A stretch of DNA of 10,790 bases, taken from positions 1 through 10,790 of the forward strand of contig DHCC01000040.1 in NCBI GenBank assembly GCA_002398875.1, written 5' to 3'. A program made the position numbers and the translations under genes. This document shows, one piece after another, positions 1-7,138 of this stretch (positions are counted from its first letter, which is position 1; each line of letters starts with the position of its first letter). The notes below the pieces were generated by a model, which worked only from the letters and a program-made list of their open reading frames with translations, did not search any database and was not told the origin of the DNA. Source of the DNA: Bacteroidales bacterium UBA4912. GTDB taxonomy: Bacteria > Bacteroidota > Bacteroidia > Bacteroidales > Dysgonomonadaceae.

Positions 1-1
1 T

Positions 2-226
2 TTTGGTGAAGGTTATCGCTGGGATGATCTTGTACGTACACAAAAATGGGCTGAAGTGGCAGCATCCTATACCATTTGTGGAAGTAGTGCAGGAGATCAT
101 AATCCTGTGGTTTATAACCGAACAATTCAACCTTTCCATTATCTGCGACCTATTCCACAAGGTCAAATAGACGGATTAACAATGAGTGATGAAGAAAAGA
201 AAGCTTATCAGAATCCTGGATATTGA
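2..226 (+). CDS. SusD/RagB-family outer-membrane glycan-binding lipoprotein, C-terminal end (5' truncated by window)
   Basis: This is the last 74 codons of a gene that begins before the window, ending in TGA at 224-226. Two stretches are typical of the SusD C-terminus: GEGYRWDDLVRTQKW near the start, and a closing PIPQGQID...NPGY tail. SusD proteins are surface lipoproteins that sit as a lid on a SusC TonB-dependent transporter and help capture oligosaccharides. A susC gene is therefore expected just upstream, outside the window. The neighbouring xylan genes suggest that the ligand is xylan or xylo-oligosaccharide; this is inferred from context, since the visible part is not the ligand-binding face. 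An intrinsic terminator follows 17 bases after the stop, so this gene appears to end its transcription unit. The family call is firm and the substrate is not. Confidence 0.88.
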   Translation, partial: FGEGYRWDDLVRTQKWAEVAASYTICGSSAGDHNPVVYNRTIQPFHYLRPIPQGQIDGLTMSDEEKKAYQNPGY

Positions 227-243
227 TTAGTATATATTTATAA

Positions 244-275
244 ATAGCCGGAGAGTTTATGCTCCGGCTATTTTT
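244..275 (+). terminator. Intrinsic terminator after the susD-like gene
   Basis: A 10-bp perfect stem pairs ATAGCCGGAG (244-253) with CTCCGGCTAT (262-271) around an 8-base loop. The run of T at 271-275 follows directly. The GC-rich core in AT-rich surroundings and the position just after the stop codon make this a convincing rho-independent terminator. It separates the susD unit from the transporter and hydrolase genes. Confidence 0.9.
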
Positions 276-426
276 ATTATATAGTATACAAAATAGTAAG
301 TGTCACAAACGATCAATACTGTACAATATACACATACCGATAATAGTATTTTTTACAATATCTATTGGCCTGACATGACATGTTTTGTAACATGGTTTAT
401 TTTTTTTATTTTGAATTCAATATTAG

Positions 427-434
427 TATTTTTG
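427..434 (+). promoter_or_regulatory. Candidate Bacteroidetes promoter -7 element (TATTTTTG)
   Basis: The octamer matches the TAnnTTTG -7 consensus of the Bacteroidetes primary sigma factor exactly. No TTTG lies at the ideal 19-21 base spacing upstream; the nearest TTG (411-413) is only 13 bases away, so the -33 part is weak. Transcription from here would start near 440 and cover both mini-ORFs and then the transporter operon, with a 5' region of about 450 bases before the transporter. It is the only exact match to the consensus that I found between the susD terminator and the transporter. Confidence 0.4.
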
Positions 435-494
435 CATTAAATAAAGTTTCGCATAAGGAATATAATCATAAAACAACCATCATTTTTTTTGAAT

Positions 495-623
495 ATGACA
501 AATAGATCCATGCAGATTAATTGGTTACGTATTAATTACATTGTAATTATAATTGGAGTAATGATTTTTTTTCATGCTCAGAAAGATATAATTCAGAATT
601 ATCTGCACGTGAATATTTTTTAA
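495..623 (+). CDS. Short 42-codon ORF, signal-peptide-like; possible remnant
   Basis: The ORF runs from ATG at 495 to TAA at 621-623; an internal ATG at 510 is an equally good start. The product has a basic/polar N-terminus, a hydrophobic run (YIVIIIGVMIFF) and then HAQ, as at a signal-peptidase I site. About 13 residues follow before the stop. It therefore resembles the first 40 residues of an exported protein with nothing after them. It may be the head of a gene whose body was deleted, a genuine tiny membrane peptide, or chance in AT-rich DNA. A 17-base palindrome (533-549) lies inside it. I recognise no family. Confidence 0.3.
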   Translation: MTNRSMQINWLRINYIVIIIGVMIFFHAQKDIIQNYLHVNIF

Positions 624-681
624 TAAATGAAGGATAGTCATTTTTCAATTACTAACAACCGCAAGATAAAATCATAATAGT

Positions 682-861
682 ATGAAAAAAATGTATTTCA
701 TCGGTTCTATTTTGATAATATTGATATTCTGTATCAATATTTCCTCTGTGGTTGCACAAAACATTCCTTTAGTGTATGATTCAGAAAACAATAACATTGA
801 AATTCATCCATTCAAGAATGTGGACTACGGACGATGGATAACCTGGGCTGAAAATGAATAA
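682..861 (+). pseudogene. Short 59-codon ORF with a clear signal peptide; probable N-terminal remnant of a secreted enzyme
   Basis: The ORF runs from ATG at 682 to TAA at 859-861. It begins MKKMYFIGSILIILIFC and reaches a convincing signal-peptidase I site, VVA/QN, at about residue 25. The mature part is only some 34 residues, starting QNIPLVYDSENNN and ending GRWITWAENE. The stretch after cleavage recalls the start of several Bacteroidetes secreted esterases and hydrolases, which often begin with a PLVYD-EN-like motif; that resemblance is from memory and weak. No other frame continues coding after the stop, so a simple frameshift does not explain it. An internal deletion or a real small secreted protein are the options. 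It lies 31 bases before the transporter gene and is probably cotranscribed with it. Confidence 0.42.
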
Positions 862-892
862 CTTACAACATAAATATAAATAATATAATTGC

Positions 893-2308
893 ATGAAATC
901 AAACTCACTTAAAGCCGGAGAATCAAGAGGTTTTTACAAACTATCATGGGTGCAGCGAATTGGATTTGGGTCAGGCGATTTGGCTCAGAACCTTATCTAC
1001 CAGACGGTTTCGATGTACCTTCTAATCTTTTACACCAACGTTTTCGGACTACCCGCAGCCACTGCAGCGGTCATGTTTCTGATTGTAAGGCTAGTTGATG
1101 TTTTATGGGATCCTATTGTTGGAGCTTTAGTTGACAAACGAAATCCTAAGTTGGGTAAATATCGATCTTATCTTGTACTGGGAGGAATACCTCTTACAGG
1201 ATTTGCAATTCTTTGCTTCTGGAATGGATTTTCAGGTTCATTGCTATATGCTTACATAACATACATTGGATTATCAATGAGTTACACTTTAGTAAATGTT
1301 CCATACGGTGCTTTGAATGCTTCTTTGACAAGAGACACCCACGAAATCACAACATTGACCTCTGTGCGTATGTTTATGGCAAATCTCGGAGGGTTAGCGG
1401 TTGCCTATGGTGTTCCAATTATCGTAAAAACACTCTCACCTGATGGCAAAATAAATTCTCCGGAATCAGCAAATGCATGGTTTATTACAATGACTATCTA
1501 TGCTCTGATTGGTTTTGCTCTTCTTATTTTCTGCTTTACTCAGACAAAAGAGCGTGTAGTAATGGACGAAAAAGATACTGTCGACGTAAAGGTTTCTGAT
1601 CTTTGGACAGAGTTTTTAAGAAACCGTCCATTACGAGTTCTTGCAATGTTTTTTATTGTTGCTTTTGCCATGATGGCTATTGGCAATTCTGCCGGATCCT
1701 ATTATATGATATATAACGTTAAAGCCCCTAATATGCTACCCTATTTTATGGCCTTGGGTTCTATTCCTGCATTTATCTTTATGCCAATGGTTCCCGCCAT
1801 TAAACGCAAAATAGGGAAAAAGCAGATGTTTTATGTTTTTCTAACTATTGCCATTATTGGTATGGCTATACTTTATATTGTCTCGGTTATACCCGCCCTC
1901 CAATCACAAATATGGCTTGTGATGGTAGCACAGTTTATTAAATCAACCGGAGTAATCGTTGCTACCGGTTATATGTGGGCATTGGTACCTGAAGTAATAT
2001 CTTTTGGAGAATATACAACAGGCAGAAGAATTTCAGGAATAGTCAATGCTCTTACAGGTATTTTTTACAAAGCAGGTATGGCATTAGGAGGTGTAGTACC
2101 CGGACTAGTACTTTCATTCGTTGGATTCGACGAAAAGAACTCTATTGAACAAACTCCACTTGTTGAACAGGGTATTTTGTGGCTCGTAGTGGTTATTCCT
2201 GCACTACTGCTTTTACTTGGAATGTTTATCATTTCTAAATATGAACTTGAGGATGATGTCATTGACAAAATCAATTATGAGATAGAAGAGAGACAAATGA
2301 ATAAATAA
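893..2308 (+). CDS. GPH-family (MFS) sugar:cation symporter, probable xyloside/xylo-oligosaccharide transporter
   Basis: This 471-residue protein has the expected length and hydrophobic pattern (about 12 membrane segments) of the glycoside-pentoside-hexuronide:cation symporter family (MelB, XynB/XylP type). The family signature lies at residues 69-95: LVDVLWDPIVGALVD followed by GKYRSYLV, with acidic residues D69 and D73 in the helix that binds the coupling cation in MelB. The C-terminal block GRRISGIVNALTG...FYKAGMALGG carries the conserved lysine (K393). It would move short xylosides or pentoses across the inner membrane with Na+ or H+. The GH43 gene begins 62 bases downstream, so the pair very likely forms an operon, as with xynB-xynD in Prevotella xylan clusters. 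The family is clear; the xylo-oligosaccharide substrate is inferred from neighbours. The start at 893 is the first ATG of the reading frame and gives a normal cytoplasmic N-terminal tail. Confidence 0.88.
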   Translation: MKSNSLKAGESRGFYKLSWVQRIGFGSGDLAQNLIYQTVSMYLLIFYTNVFGLPAATAAVMFLIVRLVDVLWDPIVGALVDKRNPKLGKYRSYLVLGGIPLTGFAILCFWNGFSGSLLYAYITYIGLSMSYTLVNVPYGALNASLTRDTHEITTLTSVRMFMANLGGLAVAYGVPIIVKTLSPDGKINSPESANAWFITMTIYALIGFALLIFCFTQTKERVVMDEKDTVDVKVSDLWTEFLRNRPLRVLAMFFIVAFAMMAIGNSAGSYYMIYNVKAPNMLPYFMALGSIPAFIFMPMVPAIKRKIGKKQMFYVFLTIAIIGMAILYIVSVIPALQSQIWLVMVAQFIKSTGVIVATGYMWALVPEVISFGEYTTGRRISGIVNALTGIFYKAGMALGGVVPGLVLSFVGFDEKNSIEQTPLVEQGILWLVVVIPALLLLLGMFIISKYELEDDVIDKINYEIEERQMNK

Positions 2309-2370
2309 TAACAAAGAATTACAAAATAATAAAAGGTGGATTTATTAAAATATTAAAATAAAAAAGAATT

Positions 2371-3348
2371 ATGAAACAATCAAGATATTTAGTACCCGGA
2401 GATTATATGGCTGACCCCTCTGCACATGTTTTTAATGGCAAAGTTTATATTTATCCTTCACATGACTGGGAAAGTGGTATCCCTGAGAATGATAACGGCG
2501 ACCATTTCAATATGAAGGACTATCACGTTTTTTCTATGGAAGATGTGGAAAACGGAGAAGTTACTGATCATGGTGTGGTTCTGCAAACAGAAGACATACC
2601 CTGGGCAGGACGTCAACTTTGGGATTGCGATGTTGCTTACAGAAACGGTAAGTACTATATGTATTTCCCGTTGAAAGATCAGAATGATATATTTCGTATA
2701 GGTGTTGCTATAAGTGATAAGCCGGAAGGTCCATTCATTCCGGAAGAAAATCCAATGAAGGGAAGTTACAGTATGGACCCCGCTATTTGGCATGATGAAG
2801 ATGGAGAGTTTTACATGTATTTCGGCGGCTTATGGGGTGGTCAACTTCAGCGTTATCGTAACAATAAAGCTCTGGAATGTGCTAATTTACCCGAAGGAGA
2901 TGAGCCTGCACTCTGTCCCAAAGTAGCAAAACTAAGGGGAGATATGCTTGAATTTGCAGAGGAACCACGTGATTTGGTAATATTGGATGAAAACGGAAAA
3001 CCGCTTACCGCCGGAGATACGAAACGTCGTTTTTTTGAAGCTTCGTGGATGCATAAGTATAATGGAAAATACTATTTTAGCTATTCAACTGGTGATACTC
3101 ATCTGATATGCTATGCAATCGGTGACAATCCCTATGGTCCTTTTACTTACCAAGGTGTAATACTTACTCCTGTGGAAGGATGGACTACACATCACTCAAT
3201 AATAGAATACAAAGGAAAATGGTATCTGTTTCATCATGACAGCGTGCCTTCAGGAGGAAAGACATGGCTACGTAGTATGAAGGTTGTGGAACTGGAGTAT
3301 AATCAGGACGGAACTATAAAAACTATAGAAGGTACAGCTACTAAATGA
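2371..3348 (+). CDS. xsa: Cytoplasmic GH43 beta-xylosidase / alpha-L-arabinofuranosidase
   Basis: The 325-residue single-domain protein has the size of the Bacteroides ovatus xylosidase/arabinosidase (Xsa) and Prevotella XynD group of GH43. The five-bladed propeller signatures are intact: catalytic base D15 in YMADPSAHVF, pKa-modulating D136 in SMDPAIW, and catalytic acid E223 in FFEASWM. The repeated 'NGKYYMYFP / GEFYMYFGG / NGKYYFSYS / KGKWYLFHH' strands mark successive blades. There is no signal peptide, so it acts in the cytosol, cleaving xylobiose or arabinosyl-xylo-oligosaccharides brought in by the symporter encoded just upstream. Its stop codon overlaps the start of the GH67 gene (ATGA), suggesting translational coupling. 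The balance of xylosidase and arabinofuranosidase activity cannot be judged from sequence. Confidence 0.9.
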   Translation: MKQSRYLVPGDYMADPSAHVFNGKVYIYPSHDWESGIPENDNGDHFNMKDYHVFSMEDVENGEVTDHGVVLQTEDIPWAGRQLWDCDVAYRNGKYYMYFPLKDQNDIFRIGVAISDKPEGPFIPEENPMKGSYSMDPAIWHDEDGEFYMYFGGLWGGQLQRYRNNKALECANLPEGDEPALCPKVAKLRGDMLEFAEEPRDLVILDENGKPLTAGDTKRRFFEASWMHKYNGKYYFSYSTGDTHLICYAIGDNPYGPFTYQGVILTPVEGWTTHHSIIEYKGKWYLFHHDSVPSGGKTWLRSMKVVELEYNQDGTIKTIEGTATK

Positions 3349-5468
3349 TGAGAAAAATAATATATATAAGCCTGCTTTGCTTTTTTGCTGCACTTCAGCT
3401 TAATGCGGAGGATGGCAGCAGGCTTTGGCTTAGGTTTCAGCCGGGAGAGAAAGGTGAGTTGCCTTTCTATACCGGATTAAATGGTAACAGTTCCTCAATA
3501 GCCGTACAAGAGTTTCAGCAGGCATGGGAAGAATTGAGCGGTAAACCACTTTCAGCTACCTCTAATCTGAGCAACAATACTTTGCTTATTGGTACAGCAA
3601 AACACTCAGATATTCGTAGGCTAAATATATCCAAAGAGTTAGAAGAATTGGGACCTGAAGGTTATATTATTAGAACTGTTCTGCGTGGGAAGAACCATAT
3701 TACTGTGGTAGCTTCTTCTGAAGAAAAAGGTTTGTTGTATGGCGTTTTTCATCTATTGCGGTTAATACAGACAAAACAATCATTAAATTCGCTTGACATC
3801 AGAGAGAAACCTCTTTATGATTTGCGTCTTCTCAATCATTGGGACAACCTTAATGGAACAATTGAAAGAGGTTACGCCGGTTACTCAATCTGGAAATGGG
3901 AAGAACTGCCTGAAACAGTATCTCCCAGATATAGTGAATACGCAAGAGCAAATGCCTCTATTGGTATTAACGGGACAGTACTTAATAATGTAAATGCCTC
4001 TCCTGACATTCTTAAAAGTGATTATCTGAAAAAAGTAAAGGTAATTGCGGACATAATGCGTCCTTATGGAATTAAAGTTTATTTATCAGTAAACTTTTCA
4101 TCTCCTAAAATACTGGGAGGATTATCCGATTCTGATCCGCTAAATCCTGAAGTACAAAAATGGTGGCAAAATAAGATTGTAGAGTTATACGATCTGATTC
4201 CTGATTTCGGTGGTTTTTTGGTTAAGGCTAACTCAGAGGGACAACCTGGTCCACAGGACTACGGCCGCACTCACGCAGAGGGTGCCAATATGCTCGCAGA
4301 TGCATTAAAACCATATAGTGGCATCGTGATGTGGAGAGCATTTGTTTATAATCCATCAGAAGAAGATCGAGCGAAACAGGCCTATAACGAATTTGTACCA
4401 CTTGATGGAACGTTTCGTGATAATGTAATTGTACAGGTGAAAAACGGACCGGTGGATTTTCAACCACGTGAGCCATTTAGTCCTCTGTTTGGTGCAATGA
4501 AAAAAACAGCTATCATGCCAGAACTACAGATTACACAAGAGTACCTTGGTTTTTCAAATCATTTGGTTTACCTGGGAACTCAATGGAAAGAGTTCTTCCA
4601 AAGTGATACTTACAGTAAGGGTGAAGGTTCCACTGTGGCAAAAACAACTGATGGGTCTCTCTTTGATCATACAATAACTGCTATAGCCGGTGTTGCAAAT
4701 ATTGGAGAAGATACAAACTGGACGGGTCACCATTTTGCACAGGCCAATTGGTTTGCATTTGGACGTCTGGCTTGGAATCACACCCTTTCTTCTGAAGAGA
4801 TTGCGGATGAATGGATTAAGATGACTTTTACGCAAAATGATGAGTTTTTAGTTCCTGTCAAAAAGATGATGCTTGACTCTTGGCAAACTGCTGTTGATTA
4901 TATGATGCCTCTGGGTTTACACCACATATTTGCTTGGGGACATCATTACGGTCCCGAGCCATGGTGTGACATCCCTGGAGCAAGAGCTGACTGGCTTCCA
5001 AAATATTATCACAACGCAAGTATCGATGGTATAGGATTTGATCGCACAACAGGTGGTAGTAATGCAGTGTCACAATACTATTCACCCCTTGATGAAACCT
5101 TTAACAATATCGAAAGCTGTCCGGAGGATTTGCTGCTTTGGTTTCATCATATATCATGGGATCATACCATGAAAAACGGTAATAACCTGTGGGATGAAAT
5201 GTGTTTCCGATACGATCGCGGTGTACAAAAAGTACGTGATTTTCAAAAGATTTGGGACAGAACAGAGGGCAATATTGATAGAGAACGTTTTGAACATGTT
5301 CAATCAAGACTGAAGATTCAGTCTCGTGATGCAGTTTGGTGGAAAGATGCCTGTTTGCTATATTTCCAGACCTACTCGAAAAAGCCGATCCCATACAATA
5401 TTGAACGACCTGTACATGAACTTGAAGATTTAAAGAACATTAAATTAAATCTTAAGCATCATAATTAA
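3345..5468 (+). CDS. aguA: Secreted GH67 alpha-glucuronidase
   Basis: This 707-residue enzyme removes alpha-1,2-linked (4-O-methyl)-D-glucuronic acid from the non-reducing end of xylo-oligosaccharides. The N-terminus (MMRKIIYISLLCFFAALQLNA, about 21 residues) is a signal peptide without a lipobox, so the enzyme is probably periplasmic. An N-terminal beta-sandwich domain covers roughly residues 22-150, the catalytic barrel about 155-480, and a helical C-terminal domain the rest. Catalytic residues are visible: general acid E298 in NSEGQPGP, and the base pair D371 (VDFQPREP) and E399 (ITQEYLG). The spacing of 73 and 28 residues equals that of E292/D365/E393 in Cellvibrio GlcA67A. Its start overlaps the GH43 stop by four bases; a second ATG at 3348 is an equally plausible start. 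The length matches the family, and nothing appears broken. Confidence 0.95.
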   Translation: MMRKIIYISLLCFFAALQLNAEDGSRLWLRFQPGEKGELPFYTGLNGNSSSIAVQEFQQAWEELSGKPLSATSNLSNNTLLIGTAKHSDIRRLNISKELEELGPEGYIIRTVLRGKNHITVVASSEEKGLLYGVFHLLRLIQTKQSLNSLDIREKPLYDLRLLNHWDNLNGTIERGYAGYSIWKWEELPETVSPRYSEYARANASIGINGTVLNNVNASPDILKSDYLKKVKVIADIMRPYGIKVYLSVNFSSPKILGGLSDSDPLNPEVQKWWQNKIVELYDLIPDFGGFLVKANSEGQPGPQDYGRTHAEGANMLADALKPYSGIVMWRAFVYNPSEEDRAKQAYNEFVPLDGTFRDNVIVQVKNGPVDFQPREPFSPLFGAMKKTAIMPELQITQEYLGFSNHLVYLGTQWKEFFQSDTYSKGEGSTVAKTTDGSLFDHTITAIAGVANIGEDTNWTGHHFAQANWFAFGRLAWNHTLSSEEIADEWIKMTFTQNDEFLVPVKKMMLDSWQTAVDYMMPLGLHHIFAWGHHYGPEPWCDIPGARADWLPKYYHNASIDGIGFDRTTGGSNAVSQYYSPLDETFNNIESCPEDLLLWFHHISWDHTMKNGNNLWDEMCFRYDRGVQKVRDFQKIWDRTEGNIDRERFEHVQSRLKIQSRDAVWWKDACLLYFQTYSKKPIPYNIERPVHELEDLKNIKLNLKHHN

Positions 5469-5501
5469 TCTCTTAACTATATAAATGAGGCTGATAAGAA
5501 T

Positions 5502-5533
5502 TTTGTAATTAAGTGTTTTTTTAATTAGTTTTG
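5502..5533 (+). promoter_or_regulatory. Promoter of the xylBA operon
   Basis: TTTG at 5502-5505 and TAGTTTTG at 5526-5533 match the Bacteroidetes -33 (TTTG) and -7 (TAnnTTTG) elements with a 20-base spacer, close to ideal. Transcription would begin near 5539-5541 and give a 5' leader of about 60 bases before the xylB start at 5602. This is the best promoter in the window. It shows that xylBA can be expressed independently of the transporter-GH43-GH67 operon. Confidence 0.72.
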
Positions 5534-5547
5534 TTATATTATTAAAC
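5533..5547 (+). promoter_or_regulatory. Possible operator overlapping the xylBA start site
   Basis: GTTATATTATTAAAC is an imperfect 15-base dyad: GTT/AAC arms and an AT/AT inner pair match, with two mismatched positions per arm-half alignment. It begins at the last base of the -7 element and would cover the transcription start, where a repressor would block polymerase. Bacteroides xylose genes are known to be controlled by a NUDIX-related XylR, but I cannot match this site to its motif from memory. AT-rich dyads are common by chance here, so this is only a candidate. Confidence 0.2.
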
Positions 5548-5601
5548 GTTCAGGAATAGATTAAAACAAACAAATATCAAGGATAATAAAAAATTATAAA
5601 T

Positions 5602-7074
5602 ATGTATTTAATAGGTTACGACATAGGGAGTTCTTCTGTAAAAGCAGCTCTTGTTGAAGTTGAAACAGGCAAGATAACTGCCACTGATTATTTCCCTAAA
5701 GTAGAGATGCCAATGCATGCCGAAAAACCGGGTTGGGCTGAACAGGATCCTGAAATGTGGTGGTCAAACTTAAAACTTGCCAATGCTTCGGTGCTGGAAA
5801 AATCAGGTGTCGATCCACAAGATATAAAAGCTATAGGAATCTCGTGGCAGATGCACGGATTGGTAATGGTTGATAAAAATAAAAAGGTTATACGACCTTC
5901 AATAATTTGGTGTGATAGTCGTGCCATACCTTACGGTGAAGATGCATTTAATTCTATTGGAGAAAAAAAGGTATTATCCCATTTACTCAATTCACCCGGA
6001 AATTTCACTGCTGCTAAACTGGCTTGGGTAAAGAAGAATGAACCTGAATTATATGAACGAATAGATAAAATAATGTTGCCCGGCGATTATATTGCAATGA
6101 GGCTTACCGACGAAATATCTGTAACAGTGGAAGGACTTTCAGAAGGTATTTTCTGGGACTTTAAAGAAAACAGGGTTTCGGACGATGTACTAAAATACTA
6201 TGGTTTTGAAAAAAATATATTACCGGAAATCACACCGGTTTTCGGAATTCAAGGGAGAGTTAGTGAATTAGCAGCAAAGGAACTGGGTCTGAATCCAGGA
6301 ACACCTGTCAGTTATCGTGCAGGTGATCAACCTAATAATGCTGTATCTCTAAATGTTTTTAACCCCGGAGAAATTGCCTCAACCGCAGGTACATCCGGTG
6401 TTGTATACGGGGTATTGGATGAAGTGAAATACGATCCTTTATCTAGAGTTAACATCTTTGCACATGTTAATCATAAGCACGATCAGACAAGACTTGGTGT
6501 TTTACTCTGTATAAACGGCACGGGAATATTAAACTCATGGATGAAAAAGAATATTGTACCATCTGAAATGAGTTATAACGACATGAATCAAATAGCATCA
6601 CTATCACCTGTTGGTGCAAAAGGTATATCCGTGATACCATTCGGCAATGGAGCAGAACGTGTACTTGAAAACAGAAATGTAGATTGTTCCTTAAATGGAA
6701 TAAACTTCAATATTCATAGCTTATCAGATTTGCTGCGAGCAGCTCAAGAAGGCATTGTTTTCTCATTTCAGTATGGTATGGAAATCATGAAAGAAATTGG
6801 AATGAATATTAATATTATAAAAGCCGGAAACACTAATATGTTCCTAAGCCCAATTTTTCGTGAAACATTAGCCAACATAAGTGGAGCTGTCATAGAGCTA
6901 TATGACACTGATGGGGCTGCCGGTGCTGCAAAAGCCGCCGGAATCGGTGCTGGAATATATGCATCAAGTGAGGAAGCATTCTCGTCATTAAAGAAAATCA
7001 TGACAATAGAACCCGACCTTAATAACAGTGAACAGTATTTGAATGCTTATCAAAAATGGAAAAGTTTTGTTTAG
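5602..7074 (+). CDS. xylB: Xylulokinase (FGGY family)
   Basis: The 490-residue protein phosphorylates D-xylulose with ATP to xylulose 5-phosphate in the cytosol. The N-terminal phosphate loop is YDIGSSSVKAAL (D7). The substrate-side motifs GISWQMHGLVMVD and IIWCDSR (residues 79-107) are those of xylulokinases. The catalytic base is D242 in YRAGDQPNNAV, followed by the ATP-site motif STAGTSGVVYG. The glycine/alanine-rich GAAGAAKAAGIGAGIY block lies near the C-terminus. Length is normal for the family. It is first in a two-gene operon with xylA, 64 bases before it, and is preceded by a strong promoter. The pairing with xylose isomerase separates it from other FGGY kinases such as gluconate or glycerol kinase. 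Confidence 0.95.
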   Translation: MYLIGYDIGSSSVKAALVEVETGKITATDYFPKVEMPMHAEKPGWAEQDPEMWWSNLKLANASVLEKSGVDPQDIKAIGISWQMHGLVMVDKNKKVIRPSIIWCDSRAIPYGEDAFNSIGEKKVLSHLLNSPGNFTAAKLAWVKKNEPELYERIDKIMLPGDYIAMRLTDEISVTVEGLSEGIFWDFKENRVSDDVLKYYGFEKNILPEITPVFGIQGRVSELAAKELGLNPGTPVSYRAGDQPNNAVSLNVFNPGEIASTAGTSGVVYGVLDEVKYDPLSRVNIFAHVNHKHDQTRLGVLLCINGTGILNSWMKKNIVPSEMSYNDMNQIASLSPVGAKGISVIPFGNGAERVLENRNVDCSLNGINFNIHSLSDLLRAAQEGIVFSFQYGMEIMKEIGMNINIIKAGNTNMFLSPIFRETLANISGAVIELYDTDGAAGAAKAAGIGAGIYASSEEAFSSLKKIMTIEPDLNNSEQYLNAYQKWKSFV

Positions 7075-7138
7075 AGTGAACAAAAAAGAATTATGTATAT
7101 AAACAACTTATTTTTAATTATATAAAAACAGAAACATT

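Larger units (their letters stand above)
276..892. other. Gene-poor intergenic stretch between susD terminator and transporter
   Basis: These roughly 620 bases are very AT-rich and contain no full-length gene. Supported contents are a TAnnTTTG element at 427-434 and two short ORFs (495-623 and 682-861), both of which begin like signal peptides. An imperfect dyad TGTACAATATACA lies at 320-332, and a perfect 17-base palindrome lies at 533-549. No tRNA, CRISPR or insertion-sequence end was seen. In related Bacteroidetes xylan loci this position, after susD and before the inner-membrane transporter, often carries a xylan-binding surface protein and a GH10 xylanase. The space may therefore be a scar of lost genes; that is inference. 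Confidence 0.6.

Noticed and set aside
320..332. TGTACAATATACA as an operator after the susD terminator
   Set aside because: It is an imperfect dyad with mismatch in the inner bases, lies about 100 bases upstream of the only promoter-like element, and is likely chance in AT-rich DNA.
371..397. Clustered ACATG repeats (TGACATGACATG ... ACATGG) as a repeat array or protein-binding cluster
   Set aside because: Only three short copies with irregular spacing; not enough to distinguish from chance.
884..891. TATAATTG just before the transporter start as a -7 element
   Set aside because: It differs from TAnnTTTG at one position and lies two bases from the ATG, leaving no room for a transcription start and leader.
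2065..2274. Antisense ORF inside the transporter gene; similar antisense frames occur inside the GH43, GH67, xylB and xylA genes
   Set aside because: All lie opposite strongly supported genes, show no recognisable domains and have serine/isoleucine-rich composition typical of reverse-strand shadows.
7093..7125. Ten-codon ORF in the xylB-xylA gap, preceded by the same 14 bases (AAAAAAGAATTATG) that begin the GH43 gene at 2360-2373
   Set aside because: The shared bases are simple A-rich start-region sequence common in Bacteroidetes, and a ten-residue product with no special composition gives no support for a leader peptide.
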